This document shows positions 1 through 13,236 of a DNA stretch of 64,000 nt, in pieces (position 1 is the stretch's first letter; every line of letters starts with the position of its first letter). Below the pieces are notes generated by a model. The model had not been told where the DNA came from, searched no databases, and saw only the letters and a list, made by a program, of their open reading frames with translations. The position numbers were made by a program, and so were the translations under genes. Origin of the DNA: Trichoplusia ni (taxonomy: Eukaryota > Arthropoda > Insecta > Lepidoptera > Noctuidae); NCBI RefSeq assembly GCF_003590095.1, contig NC_039482.1, positions 10,681,657 through 10,745,656 of the forward strand, given 5' to 3'.

Positions 1-3000
1 GACTTGACCGAATTTTATTATTACCAGGAATTAGGAACTTTTGGCTCAGACCGCAGTGTAACACATTAATTTGTTTTATGGTGATATAAATCTATATTAA
101 TTAGCATTTTTATGCTGACTCATAATCTACGTCTATTATTTATTAACCAGAGTTTTGCATTATGACTAGGAAAAACCTGTTAAATACGAGTCAGACTCGC
201 GAGATTGAGGTTCCGTAGAAATAGGTAGTTAAAGAAAAAATAGTTTGTTTGGTTCACCTAATACATTTATGACCGTAACAAGTATGCTTAAACTCTTCAT
301 TTTCAAATTTTGTTTTATCAGCAGCAACAGAAATACACTTCAGTCAGCTATCACTGTTCATGAGATATAACTTATGGACAAACGGGTGAGATGGGGGCCT
401 GAATAATTAGGTTCCATTTTTAGTCTTTGGGTAATGCGCTATAAACACACAAACTCTCAAAAACATGTTTAATATTTCGTGAGATTAAAGTTTGTCATTA
501 GAAACCCTTAATTAAAAACACATGTTTATCTTAAACCTTAATATTCTATTAATAAGATTATGTACCAGACGTCTGGCGAGAGCGAAAAGTCAATATTCAC
601 ACACCAGCGTAACTTGACCTGTCGTATAAATTTACTCCTTACGAAGTGTTCGTCTAAAACTAAAGTACACATTTAAGGTGGATCTTTGTTAATTGGTCGT
701 AAAACCGAATTAAACGTATGCCAATTTTAAGTTGTCCTCACGACTCAGGCTGCTTTTGACACTAAATATGAAGTAGATACAAATATATTTAAGATATCTT
801 TAAATAGATTGCTAAATCCATATTTGGAGTTCTGAATCAATTTTAACCATCTCAGATTATATACTTATAAATCCTTGTTACCTAGATGAGACAGCGTTAA
901 GGAATTCAGGCAACTAATTACACTTTAATTTATCATAAACTAGCTGTTTCTCGCAGCTTTGTGCACCTAGATATTGGGTATGGCTGCAAAAACATTACTT
1001 AATTTCTTTTAACGAAGTCGGATGAAAGTGTATCTGTATTATCAAGGCCACCTACCTCTATACTAAATATTATCAATATTGGTTCACTTTTGCGGCCGTG
1101 AAGAGGTAACAGACATACAGACACTCATATACTTTCGCATTTATAATATTAGTCTGATTTCAGTTCAGTATAATATTCTAGCCTGATAATGTCTTATTGC
1201 TGTACTCCATAAATAAGAAGTCTCAGGTAAATAAAAAATAACAAGATACTTTATTAAAAGGTTGATAGAAAGCAAAGAAATTACAAAAGTACTTCATTAA
1301 GTGTTTCTTAATTTCCCAACCCACTATGAAAGCACGGCTCTGACGGCACATTTTCCACGAAAAACAACATTATTCCCCACGTGAAATGCTAAAAGCCAGA
1401 GTAAAGATTTTCCTTAAAGGAACAAAATATTATTGTTGCCAAATGATATCGTATAAAAACCAGGAGAATTAAATACACAATTATATCAATCAGTGGAGGT
1501 AAACACGCTTTGGAAAGGGACCTGGGTTTGATTTCTGCATCGGACTAATATTTGTCTAACCCCAATTCATTGATATTGATGTCCGCTTGCTAGAGGTTTT
1601 CACGACTTTAACGTTCCCTAAGCAGTTGCTCTGTGGTTATGGATTATCAAAATTTTGTTTCATTTATCATGTTATCCAGTCGTCATTTTGTTTTGCATTA
1701 CTTTTATAATTTTTAGCCAAAGTTATTAAATTATTCATCGATTAAAGACGGTGTGGCAGACTCAGATAGGTTACATACGACTTCGGTTATGTCGGAAACT
1801 AGTTCTCCGATTTCGATAAATACTCATTAGTCGATCGTTTTATCAAATCATTTTGATTCTGTCTGGTTTAAAGTAGTATGGGATAGACAGTTAAAAAGTT
1901 ATACAATTAAATTGGTTTCAGTACACAGAAGCTTAAACAAAGCACGCAAATTTAAAGTTTGAAGTAATTGACGAAAGAAGACACTTTAGCCACCTATCCA
2001 TAAACAAAACACGACAAAGTTAACCCTAAAAGCAACAGTTCCAAAGTGGCCGTGTGGCGTTTACATGGTTTTATACAAAATGCAGCGAACTTGCACGTAA
2101 CTTACGGCTTTAACTATTAAGCACTTCGGTTGTTTAACTTGCTAAGTTGACGGGAAGTGGCGTGTCGGCAACTTGCAACATAAACTTTGAAACTGCGATG
2201 ATTCAATGTCAGGTTAAGTGGTATTGATTGTAGTCATATGAGACGTTTGGTTCAATAATATTTCAATTATTCTCAATTAAAATAAAGTTTTATGAAGATT
2301 ATTGAAGCTATTCCTAAAGCTCCAAGAAAAAAAAAATATTGTCAAATATATTTTATGTCATCACAGCTATCTTGGCACAATTGATGTTCGTACCTTCTCT
2401 ACATGATCAAAATATTAAACTTCGTAGTGAACCAACAACAAGGCAAATTATTATTACAGCACACTTAAGCTACCTAAAACTGTTATATTTCAACCAAAAA
2501 CTATGCGTGGTCTGGAACAAAATATTCTTCAGTAGAATTACAAAAACAAAACATTTCCCTCTCTCTCAATCTCTTATAAGCCCCAGAAGAAAGTTGTCTA
2601 ATCATCAATACTTTTAAACAACGCCACCCAAAAGTTACATACATTAGTCAAAGCCTCGTGAACTAAGCGTCTTTCCAATGTTTAAGTAATAGATTAATAA
2701 AACAAAAAGCTTTCTTTTAGGGGTCCGCATTGCAAAGAGAAAAACACCCTGTAAGGATTACCTAATTGCTTATCCATCTTCAAACAGTTTTCTTATTGAA
2801 GGATGAAACTTGTTTAATTACACAAAGCTTAGTCTACATACGAAAACTAGACTTCATCCGTCTGTTATGTTTTGACACCTAAACTGCTGAACCGAATTCG
2901 TTTTGCAGCCTTATTACTCTTGATAATTAATACGCAATGTGAGCGGTGTAAGTCTAAATAAAGTATTCAATATTAATACAATGTTATTTTAGCATATAAC

Positions 3001-3204
3001 TGTTTTTGTCTCTCCAATTAATAAAAAGCAAATAACTCTTATTTTATGATCGCTCCCTAAAATAAAGTTTACCTCCTGTTTTCCGCGATCCACATTCATA
3101 TTAACACAAAAACAGACAAATAATAACCAAATAGAAATAACAAATACCAACCTACAGTTAACACAGCCATAAAACTGCACTTATCAGTTATATTTATATT
3201 GGTG
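1..3204. other. Intergenic AT-rich DNA
   Basis: A decayed family D trace (GTTCATGAGATATAACTTATG) near 355-385 and the family C end at 1096 are the only repeats recognised. The 92-codon frame at 2339-2617 lacks coding character. A CG-containing stretch at 2040-2190 has no clear content. Confidence 0.5.
1096..1158 (+). repeat. Family C repeat, terminal fragment
   Basis: GTAACAGACATACAGACACT ... TTTCGCATTTATAATATTAG matches the end of the copy at 26259. Confidence 0.65.
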
Positions 3205-3350
3205 TGCGGAACCCGGCGTCGTTTATTTTTGCAATTCAGTTAATACAGAGGGCGCGGTCTATCAGGCGGGCGGCAATAAATAACTCTGATGGATACGGAG
3301 AGCGATTGAAAGTTTACGAGCCGATGCAGATGCTGCATGAGTAGTTGTGC
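3205..3350. other. CpG-richer islet
   Basis: CGGAACCCGGCGTCG and GAGGGCGCGGTCTATCAGGC, GGGCGGCAATAAATAACTC stand out from AT-rich flanks. No open frame crosses it. It could be a conserved regulatory element or promoter. Confidence 0.25.
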
Positions 3351-4424
3351 TGTACTTTTAGTTGTAACCAGACAAATACATTTAGGAAATCATATTCCTG
3401 TTATAAATTCGAAGGTATATGACTGTGTTGTGGGTGAGTGTATGTGTTTTTACTTTTTACGTCTTCACTTTTTGTATGGCTGCTTGGTTTTATAGATAGG
3501 TTACTTTTATCCAACTGCGTTCAAGGAGCGTATAAATATATTAATACCTATATTCGTATATCCTACGAGTGTTGTATAGTTTTAATAACGTTTACTTAAA
3601 AAACTTACATTATTTCTTTACCATCTGTATTGTACAACCCTATTTACTGCATGAATCACAAACTTATGTTAAAGCTGGTTTTCAGGATAGTTATAACTGA
3701 AATATCGAAAACAAACGTTTCTCAGTCTGAATTGCATGGTATGTACGTAATATTTGTACGAATTGTCAATCTTAATTTTTGACATTAAAATATATGTTTG
3801 TAAATAAATGCTTCTTTACAAATTTAAAATCAACGAACAACAAATGCCCAAAAAAGCATTAAATTTTATCTTGAACTGTCAAGTGTCAGCATAGGGAAAG
3901 TAAGCTAATTCCCGCTCCAAGTCTCTAGGGCTGAGATAAATAAATCTTGCTTAACATTGATTAATGTATCTTCACGCTTAGCCTTAGCCGTGGGGACCGA
4001 GCAGTAGTTTAACACGTGTCAATCCCCGGCTGGCGAGGGATCGTGATTGATTCCCATGAACATGCAAATGGGGAAAGTGATTCTGTAAAGGGTAATTTAA
4101 CACGGATTTTTTGTCCTGTCACTTTTTCCCTGGAGGAGTTAAAGATTTTATTCGGGATGGTACTTTTTAATGGACTTGTGTAAAATGTGTCAATTTCTAA
4201 CGTGTAGATCTTATAGCTTGTTAAGACGGAGAGAAACTTTCAACGGAGTGAATCTATTATTAGGTAATTATTTGGAAACGCGACAACATAAAAATTAATC
4301 AGCTACTCCAAAAGCATTTCGTACATTTAAAATAGACAATATCCAATTCGCACACTTTGAAATCAGTTTACTGTCAGAGTGTTTACAAATGTCTATTATA
4401 TCGCTTATAATTTCAGCCTGAAGT

Positions 4425-4643
4425 TTAGTCTACAAAGTTAATTGCTAGCAATCTGATAGCAGGCGCTAGCTGACACATTCCATTCTCTTTGTAGATTGAA
4501 TAGCGCACATTTCGAAGTAACTGCTGTAAGTTGGACAGTGCGCTCTGCATGGCGGGGTGCTCGGAGTTTGTAGCGAGGCCGGAAGTAGGCAGGTGCTGTG
4601 CACGCTTCGGATACATTTGCGGATATTTTGTAATTTTTGACAT
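4425..4643 (-). CDS. Weak candidate ORF, unknown product
   Basis: A 72-codon minus frame (MSKITKYPQMYPKRAQHLPT...) lies in a locally GC-richer block (4490-4620). A second frame overlaps it on the same strand. There are no splice or poly(A) signals and no family. It is listed because the composition is less AT-driven than its surroundings. Confidence 0.12.
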   Translation of the reverse strand: MSKITKYPQMYPKRAQHLPTSGLATNSEHPAMQSALSNLQQLLRNVRYSIYKENGMCQLAPAIRLLAINFVD

Positions 4644-5092
4644 TGCTGGCGGATATTTTCAGAACCAAAAATAAAGAGGTAAAATGAATTATTAAGTTTA
4701 GAAAAACGATTATAACTTTGACTTCAATAGATTACATACTAAAATGAATACTAAACTGGCACAGTATTTTTACAACCGTTGGTTGAACAGTGTTTTAGAA
4801 GAAATCTAATAATCATAAAAATCATCACTCATAACATGTCTACTTAATAAGCAATTTCGACAGACGTACCACATTATCAACCTTGACATATTGCCCAAAA
4901 ACAAATCAATATAATGTAACCCATTTTCAAACTAAAATAAAACAGCACCACATGTCTGTAACCAGACGACAAGACGACGTGACTGAGCAAACGAGAAAAA
5001 AACTTTGATTGACAGTTATTGATCTAAGAGACGACAACATCAAGGCCATCCTTGGAGATTACTCAACAAATTCTAAAAATAATATCCGAACG

Positions 5093-5175
5093 TCACTCAA
5101 AAGACCGAAAGTGGTTGGTGACGTCACGTTTCAGACAAAACAAACGAATTTAAAAATGGCGGCTTCTGTCACCTG
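5093..5175 (+). promoter_or_regulatory. CRE palindrome near an ATGGCGGC start-like site
   Basis: TGACGTCA at 5119-5126 is followed 30 bases on by AAAAATGGCGGC (ATG at 5156), which is both a strong translation-start context and a YY1/Pho-like site. The frame from this ATG is only 12 codons. It may be a promoter or a transposon end. Confidence 0.25.
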
Positions 5176-6340
5176 TGCCAAAAATATAATATGAGAGAAA
5201 ATTGGACGCACTTATGGCTGCCTCGCATTGTTTTAATGACGTGATTAATTTAATCTAGTTGTGGATACAAGTAGAATTTATGCGATATTTTTTGTTTAAT
5301 TGAAATTAGTCTCTTGAATTTTAAGTATTGGAAGCTCCAAAACTACAATTAGACTACTTACAATCTAAGTCGTTACATCTCTAATTCTTCATTATTTAAT
5401 ACGTAGATGTTTGCTGCATATTTTGATAACATATTTATAGTATCATCATTCTAAAGAAACCAGTGACGATCATCTCTCGTAAAAACAATAGAAATTAATT
5501 CCTCAATAAAGTTTATAATGTACGCAAAAAAATATTCAAATACAAGAAGAAGAAATCATTTTTAAACTATTTTTATATAATTTTTATACTCCTATAGTTA
5601 TCCTCTCTCCGACTGGATTCAATAACTGGACTAGCAAGCTACTGGCATGACACAAACGGACCAGTATACATAATAGTTTTATTTAAATCGCGGCCATTTT
5701 GTCAGCAATTTGGACAGCTGTAATAATGAAACGATCCGTGTGAGGATTAAAATTGTGTTATCAGACCGAGGTTTTGGGAACAAATACGATGCTGGGCGGA
5801 AAAGGAAATTTAATTTGAGTTTGTTGAATTTATTCCTTTACTGTTGTTATTTTTGATATGATATTGTAACAGGATTTTTATGGCTGAACATTTTGTAAGT
5901 ACAAAATTAAATTTTTACATATTCCGTTAAAAAATAAGGCTTTTGTATTATGTGTATAATTTAGTTACCGGATTTAAAAAATATATATATGTCATAGTAA
6001 TTTAAACAGAAGAAAGTTCATACTATTGTAATATTCTTACATAGTAAATGTAGGAATATCTAAATAACCATTTTTAATTATTTACTTCTCTTCATTACAT
6101 GGAACATAAATCCGTATAAGAAGCAACGACTTTCCGAAATATCCGAATAAACTAGCACATCACTAGTCCGGTCCGCGTAGAAAGAATATATTCATAGTGT
6201 TACCAAGAATTTAGATTTTCATACAATCCCTGCATCTCCTAGAATCGTATTATAACTTTATAACTCAAAGTAGGATACGGATATAATATTTTCAAAAAGA
6301 ATATTAGAATTTGCAATTTATGAAAAGATATTTCTTGATA

Positions 6341-6346
6341 TTTATT
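6341..6346 (-). terminator. Poly(A) signal for the candidate exon at 6387
   Basis: AATAAA on the minus strand, 41 bases beyond the TAG. Its value depends on the exon being real, because the hexamer is common in AT-rich DNA. Confidence 0.35.
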
Positions 6347-6386
6347 TAAATCTAGCTGGAGCTTTCATCTCTTCGCCAGCTCACGC

Positions 6387-6615
6387 CTATATTTTTCTGA
6401 GTTTTATTTGATCAGCTGTATGCAGGTCCGTTGGTCGTATCATTTCATTGCTTTGTCGGTATAAAGAATCTTTTGGATTTCGAATTAACCCAACAATCAT
6501 GTTCTCTTTTTCATCTGAGATATTGTAAGCTGTCACTACAATCGAAAGAGTTTTTGCTGACATGGGTTTGGCTGTAGATTGACCATCACGAATCAATCTC
6601 CATAATGCATATACA
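6387..6615 (-). CDS. Candidate 3'-terminal coding exon or retrocopy, unknown product
   Basis: The minus strand after a plausible acceptor (ATATTATATCCAG at 6616) reads Y-A-L-W-R-L-I-R-D-G-Q-S, AKPMSAKTLSIVVTAYNISD, EKENMIVGLIRNPKDSLYRQ, SNEMIRPTDLHTADQIKLRK and then TAG. About 75 residues are mixed hydrophilic and hydrophobic with no low complexity, quite unlike the AT-driven frames elsewhere. AATAAA lies 41 bases past the stop (6341-6346), as expected for a 3' end. I cannot name the family. Upstream exons were not found within the next few kb, so an orphaned or pseudogenic exon is equally possible. Confidence 0.4.
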
Positions 6616-7040
6616 CTGGATATAATATGAGTAGGTTTCTACCTCCTTGATTAACTAAATCACTAGGCAGTTTGCTCCACTCCGCGTTAATAGACCGTAC
6701 TGTAAATAGACGAAAAAAAACAATGCGTAAATTATTGTCTATGCTTTTATTAAGTTAAATCTTGTACAAAGTGACCGATAACTTAATTTAATATTCATAA
6801 CTAGATGTTCTAGACGGTTTAGCGAGTAGCTAGGGTCTAGTTCAAAACTTTGTGTTTGTTATTTTAATGAGAAAATCTTTAGATGAAGTTTGGTAGAATA
6901 TTTAAATTTACGCATTATTTTATGATTGAATGGTGATTATATATTCATGTGAAAGCAGAAGCGAGACAGTTAATCTTTTTGTTTTAGCAGTTTAAGGAGT
7001 AGTAGCTATATATTTAGAACGTTAATTTTCAGTACACTCA

Positions 7041-7195
7041 ACATCATCAGTCCATCTCAGTCCATTTCTAACCTTCAGCTCTCGTGTCCCACTCCCTGCT
7101 CGCTGCGTTACTAATATCTTTGCCCCACCAGGCTACAGGGCACCCTGCACTACGAGTACCATTGCAATGCTTGGTCCACTCAAGAACTCTTTTCC
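7041..7195 (-). mobile_element. LINE 3' end, decayed
   Basis: CATCATCAGTCCATCTCAGT ... CAGGGCACCCTGCACTACGA parallels the copy at 40541, with many changes. The GAT tail is reduced. Confidence 0.6.
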
Positions 7196-7242
7196 TCAGC
7201 ACATTATATTGAAATAATGTTTCGTACAAATCATTATTGATT

Positions 7243-7267
7243 ATCTTATCATTATTAATGATAAGAT
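7243..7267. repeat. Perfect 12-bp inverted repeat, 1-base centre
   Basis: ATCTTATCATTA, T, TAATGATAAGAT. The arms include GATA motifs (TTATC/GATAA). Confidence 0.85.
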
Positions 7268-8084
7268 TCGATCAATTAACTAGAAGACTAACAACCAGCT
7301 GCAGTGCTTAACAGCAATTTTGAGAGATGAAATAAGTTTGGAGAAATGTTTTCCCGGGTACACAATACAATTCATGAGTTTGAAAAATACTTAAACAAAC
7401 CTCCCAATTTCCTTATCTACCATCTCTTTCAAACCATGAATTACAAATAGAATAAAAGGAGATAGCTATTTTTTACTCTCGTCTCACATTCATGTATATC
7501 AGAGTATTGGTTTTATCTATTATTTCAAACGGTTCTCCGTGTTTCAGAACATGGCGGTATATTTATTTGTCGTTGTGTCCTGTGCACTGACCCACATCCG
7601 AATAATGTTCGGCAAATGGTCGCGTGCAGTTGTTTTCGCGGTTTTATAGCTAAAACTGTTTGTTTTCAATAGTTAGCACTAATTGTATTTTACAGAAGTA
7701 ATTGTATTCAATGTTATTTTGTAATTATTAACGTGTTTTGCTGCGTTTAGGCTTCAATTTGTCTTAATTATTAAAATGTGGTTTAAACAAGTTTAACATA
7801 CCTGATAATTGAATTAGGTCTTCAAAAACACTTCATCCAATCCTTGCAAAACCACTAAACACATACCTGGGGACAAAAACACAAATTATTAAGTAAATAC
7901 GTTTGATGATCTTCGGCAGTATTACTAGAAAAGTAATGTTTAATAAACCATTTATACTAGTCGTATATTATCACGTGACTTTGCATTTTCATCTGCATTC
8001 GAGTGTTTTCCATTGACGTTATTTTATTTTTCACTTAAACAACTAAACGACTTCCTCTCCTATCATTTTAATCTTTTTGTAGCG

Positions 8085-8212
8085 GGGTGTTTTACATGTA
8101 CAAAGGCACTCAGACTCAGTACAAGCATTCGTGAATCACACAACGCTCTTCATCGCTGGGATCGAACCTGCACCCTTCAACAACTCAGCTACCTGTGCAG
8201 TCAAAAATGTAG
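8085..8212 (-). mobile_element. tRNA-derived SINE
   Basis: The minus strand has an A box (GGTAGCTGAGTTG), B box (GCAGGTTCGATCCC), then GCGTTGTGTGATTCACGAAT, GCTTGTACTGAGTCTGAGTG and CCTTTGTACATGT. It is the best-preserved copy of the body also seen at 30632, 37023 and 47128. The 70-codon plus frame here is a by-product. Confidence 0.75.
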
Positions 8213-9039
8213 AAATTACACTTAAGTGCAAAGACTTTTGAGTTTCCTTATCTTGTAAAATACTTTGCCAGTCATTTGGCAATGGAAACTTGACACGTTA
8301 CCAGCCAAACATTGATACATGATTGATTATAATGATCAAACTCTAGTCCCGAACTAAGCACCCAACTATATTAATATTAATAGGATTTCGATGTTCCGTT
8401 ACCACTCCGTACATAATCATAGTATTAACTGTATTGGTTACTGATGGGAGGCCTTGTTACCGCAGTAATTGGGTTTCATGTATTCGATATGTGTAAGTAT
8501 GTACCATGTAAATTTGCCTTGATTTAGAGTATTTCGTTAGTAAATTGTACAATTATATGGTTATAGAATTTATGACTAAATCAGTATGGCTCTGATATAG
8601 CAGACGACAGTTTACGAAGCTGTATTGTACCATGTCTTGTTGTTTTCATATCCCGTATGGCGTAAAGACAGCATGATCATTTATTGCGATATTTTGCTGA
8701 AGCGTTCTGTACATATGAATAGACAATAAAAGACATAATTTAAGTCAATGCGGAGAGTGATGTTGCAAAAAAAGAAACGTCTATCATATGACGTTATTTT
8801 TCAATTTTCGACTGAATGATCGTGTTTTGTTTCTGACTATACATTTCTGAGTATTTCTTACCGAATAGAATGAAAAACTAGCAAAAAGTATTTCTATGTT
8901 GACAGTTATAATTGACGCTTCCTTTAAAGTTACGAGAAAGTAGGGCTTGTATAATATTTCAAGAATTGCGCGATGAGTACATGAACCTTATCCCTAAGAC
9001 ATTTGTACATCATCCGCTAAGCCCGTGTGTCCCATGTGT

Positions 9040-9180
9040 GCGTTTAATTAAACGTCCGTGTGTCACGCGAGTGGCGTTGACAAAATAAATAGCCGCTCTC
9101 TTTGAAGAATGGAGCTCACAGCTCGCGCCCGTCTTGCGGCAGCGCCAGATGAATGGACTATAAACTGGCTTTTAAACTCT
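9040..9180. promoter_or_regulatory. CpG-richer islet, possible regulatory element
   Basis: TTTAATTAAACG is followed by CGTGTGTCACGCGAGTGGCG and CAGCTCGCGCCCGTCTTGCG, well above the local CpG level. There is no reading frame. A conserved enhancer or promoter is possible but unproven. Confidence 0.2.
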
Positions 9181-9441
9181 TCTATAGCGCTGTAAACGGC
9201 AGATATAATTCCACAATAAATTATCTTTGTTGCTGTTATATTATTTTGATAAACGTTTCTATAATTTGCTGTGTATTAGGTTATAAAAGTAGCCAGGTTT
9301 CCTGAATGGTATCGGTCTAAATAAATGAAAAGTAACGAGCTTACTTCTTTCCTATATGGTAATCTTTTCCGTGCCTTAGAAAAATAATAAAGTAGGTACA
9401 CAGATCTAAAACGATCACATTAAAAAGCCAACAACCTCTAA

Positions 9442-9763
9442 CGCATAAATCCGATCATCAAAAACATTTCATATCCCAACATAATCCAATTCAAAACAAC
9501 CCCAAAATTACGGCCGGATCAGATCAAATCCCAAAATCGCAAAATATTTGAACAAACCCATCGCACCTTGGTGTCGGCTTTCGCAAGTATTCGAAGCTAT
9601 CTCGAGGTAAGAGGGATGGACCCTTCAAGTCACTTTCTGTGTAACTCAAAACACCTTTCGGGGTGCGGAACCCCGGTTTACAGAGGCTGATTTTATTATT
9701 ACATTTGTGATGGGCTGAAAGGATCGCGCGACGGATTTTATTCGTTTCTTGGGTTTCCGACAC
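9442..9763. other. Coding-like block, strand unclear
   Basis: On the plus strand, a frame open from 9442 reads ...PDQIKSQNRKIFEQTHRTLV... and meets a strong donor, CTCGAG|GTAAGAG, at 9606; but no good acceptor precedes it. On the minus strand, a 79-codon frame (9524-9763) begins M-S-E-T-Q-E-T and includes GPSLLPRDSFEYLRKPTPRC. One of the two may be a real or repeat-derived exon. No family is recognised. Confidence 0.2.
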
Positions 9764-9799
9764 GGGTTCGGTTTGAGGTGCGTCTATGATATGGATTTC

Positions 9800-12564
9800 A
9801 GTTTGATTTTGTCCGGCGGTTCATTGTACTCGTGCCTTTTACAATAGCTTTCAATCAATTCTTCATCTATTCAGTTAATTCGTTTTTAGAAAATTCTTAT
9901 TCACCCTGGATGAAGCAGAAATGTGAAATGTAATTGATCAATCAACCAAGTTTAAATGCCGTTTATTTTTAAGTCCACTGTCAATAACACTGCAGCCTTA
10001 TAAGAACATAACATTCAAACTGCAATCGAAGGGGTCTATGAATTTATGTCTCCACACCCTCGTCGGTCACATCCGGATTCGGGGTTTACTGCCAGAGCAA
10101 CACGAAACTGTTATTGTGCCTGAGACTCGACACTGATGGTCAGCAGTTTCTTATTTGTTTTAGGCCTATTAATGGTGCAATGTTGGGCATTTTACTATTA
10201 TTTGATGTTATGCCTAAATTGTATAAAAAGAAATTGTTCCGGACCCTGAAATCAATATTTTAGGTATTCAAAGCACGTTATTTAAATTTTATTTTTTCTA
10301 TTGCTAAGTCTGACTAGACCTACATGCTATAAGGTACATTTTCTGCAAAAAAATCTTATTTAAGCAACTTTTTTTCCATCTACGATATGTACATCCGTCA
10401 ACACTATCCTGTGAAGCCCGACGCTCAGCTCACACCTTATCTCATAATATCCGTGATGTATGTCCGTAATAATCGGCTGCGCTCGCTGCGGCCGGTAGCG
10501 GGACGAATGCTTCCTAAACAAAGTTTCTGGAACATTCCCGCTAACCATCAATCCATGCCTGCTCAAACTTGATAGCCGTTTCTCCTGGTTTGAAAAAGTG
10601 CGACCATTTAAAAAGTGTAGAGAATAGCTTTTACGTCACCATTTTTAGATTCGTGCTCTTGAAGAAAGAATACTGCTGTTGGGGAAGTGAGATGACGCTA
10701 TCCGCGTGATATAACTCTGTCCCTCTTTCCGTCATGCTCCATGAGCTCTGAGTAGTAAAGGCGCTTTATATCAAAAGATAGTTGCTACGTTCGATTTTCA
10801 ATTTGAAGTCTGGACATTCTATGAGGGCTATTGAAAAATGGCGTCTATTTTGAAAATACAGTAAGTTTTGTTTCAATATATTTTGCATCTACTCGTAGCA
10901 TGCGTGTAGTTAGCTGATTCCTTCTTCAATCGAATTAACTCTTGGATTAGGACTTCATCAAATCTACATACAATTACCAAATATTGAATTACATGTTGAA
11001 CCTAGTTTATTTAGGGCTAACGAAGGGTCTAAGTAATCAATTTAAGCGTGAGGTGTCGACTTGGTCCTTTAGTTTCAATATTCATATGGGCTAACATCTG
11101 GAAATCACGGCCAATACATGTAATAGGTTTAGGGCGACCTGAGGACAGTAAAAGTCTCTGAACAAATATTTGAATGAAGCGATAGCGTTTAAGCTGAAAT
11201 AGGACGCCAAATCCATTGTACTATTGTATTTAGTGGTAATTCTTTATTGGACATTGGAGAGTCAAATCAAAATAGGCAGTCAAAACCAGTCAAATATCAA
11301 TGGTTTGTAGCAGAATATGTATAAACTGGAAGCAAATCCCAGAATAACTTTCAAAAATACAGGAAAAAGAGACAGTTATTTTTAACAAAGAATACCACAA
11401 AAAAATCTATTATAGTTCTACAGAGTCATATATTCCAAATAGCTCCCCAACATAAAGGAAATGCCTCAAATAAATATTATAATTTGATTTGTTCGACGAA
11501 TCCTTAAGATATTTCTATGCAAATTGTATACAAAGGGAAGAAGGAGCGTGACGTCATATCCAGAACCATTTTTTATGCTAAACGACTTGATAATAATACG
11601 AGAGACGTCGCATGAAGGTCGCTACAACATTTATCAGGAATACAACATGTTTTTGGAAGCTTAATACCTCTCGTCTTCAAGCATTTAATTCCTTTATTTT
11701 ATTCCTATACATCATGATAATCTCTTTAATTTTTATCAAACCAAATTTAAGAACAATTTTTATAAGTATATTCCTCACCCATCTTTGTGACCATACCAAC
11801 CGTTGCAAAGCCTCGATTTAACATTAATTTTGATCTTATAGCAACAAAAATATATATCTGTAAATATCACATCTGTATAGCCGTCACAGTACATGAGATA
11901 TAATCTGGAGACTGGCGAATAGACAGAAAGCGGAATTCTAACTATTATCTAGTCTACTTAAACAGAGACATTTTGAAACCCGTATTCCTTAAATTTTAAG
12001 GTGTTGGCCCTGGCAAAAAGAATTCGGTACTTATATCAAGCGATGGAACTCCAAGGAAAAGCAAATTCCTTTAAGCATGTAATGAAATGAAACCTCTTTC
12101 TTTGAACATAATATTTTCCAAATGGTTACTTGGTGTTAACTGCGTTGGAGATTATCTCCGCTTCAATAGAGATCTTTAGCAAGAACTCCATCAAATTACC
12201 CTTCAATGATTTAAGTGTAGAAAGTATAATGTGTAGTACATAGGACATGTTAAGAGAATATTCCAAAGCATGGGTTTGTTTACTATTAATAATTGAACTG
12301 TTCAGAGTAGAGAGTTTTGCCTAGCCTGGGGGATATTTTGGCCAAGGATAAGGATACTATTTTTGTGTCCTTTTTCTTTCCTTCTTATGAGTTTAGATAA
12401 TATAGCTGATGAATTATACTCATTTAGAATTGCTGCTATTTGTTCTCAGTCCAATATTTTTACATTTACATTGGTACTTAAATTTGAAGATGAAATAATT
12501 AAATCACATTTCAAAGTTAAAGTTATGAACCTAACTCTTACACCTCCTACCACAGTTGTATTAT
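9800..12564. other. Intergenic DNA, weak ORFs only
   Basis: A GC-richer block at 10400-10520 carries open frames on both strands (10360-10566 minus; 10387-10572 plus), as repeats often do. A family-D-like trace (CACAGTACATGAGATATAAT) is near 11885 and a TGACGTCA at 11549. No gene is supported. Confidence 0.4.
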
Positions 12565-12600
12565 TTAAAGTAATATTAAATTATTCTTAAAGTAATATTA
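12565..12600. repeat. 14-bp direct repeat
   Basis: TTAAAGTAATATTA at 12565-12578 and 12587-12600. The 8-base gap is too short to be a target duplication around a known element. Confidence 0.7.
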
Positions 12601-13097
12601 TTGCCGCTGCGTAAGCGAGACGCCGCTCTACATATGGTATCGCGCCATCCCGCTTCCTCTACTACAGCTGTCTATCTTCAAATCGTAGGCCTCTGTAACA
12701 TTTCTCCTCAGCCGGGACAGTTACAGAATGGCATTATAATTTATTACGTTTGCGTCGAGTTTAGGCGCAAACATGTATCTAATATTCAAGTGCTAAGGGT
12801 TCACGTGATGTGTTATGTTATATCAACATGACATCTTGTGTTTTGTACATGGATATTTAGAACGAAATCATCAATCATATTGCTAGTATGACAAAATATG
12901 TAGATAAACTATTCAACTAAAATGTATAGAATAAAACTGTATAGTAAAAGTCAAATACCATTTATTTTTTACGCGAAACAGTCACATTTTTTGAACGTCA
13001 AAAAACGACAAATAATAGACACCCCGTATTGCCAACCCTTCAACGGTTTCTAAGTTTCTCTGGCTGAGAAGAAGAAACGTCGCAACAAACACCAAAT

Positions 13098-13236
13098 GAT
13101 AGCCTATATAGCCTTTTCCCAACTATGTTGGGGTCAGCTTCCAGTCTAACCGGATTCAGCTAAGTACCAGTGTTTTACAAGGAGTGGCTGCCTGTCTGAC
13201 CTCTTCAACCCAGTTGCCTGGGCAACACGACTGAAT
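13098..13236 (-). mobile_element. Family A SINE, 3' fragment
   Basis: AGCCTATATAGCCTTTTCCC, AACTATGTTGGGGTCAGC, CCAGTCTAACCGGATTCAGC and so on to CCCAGTTGCCTGGGCAACAC, colinear with the first 140 bases of 41977. Both tail and head are lost. Confidence 0.8.

Noticed and set aside
10360..10572. Antiparallel open frames in a GC-richer block
   Set aside because: Both strands open at once is typical of a repeat or chance; no domain, splice or poly(A) support.
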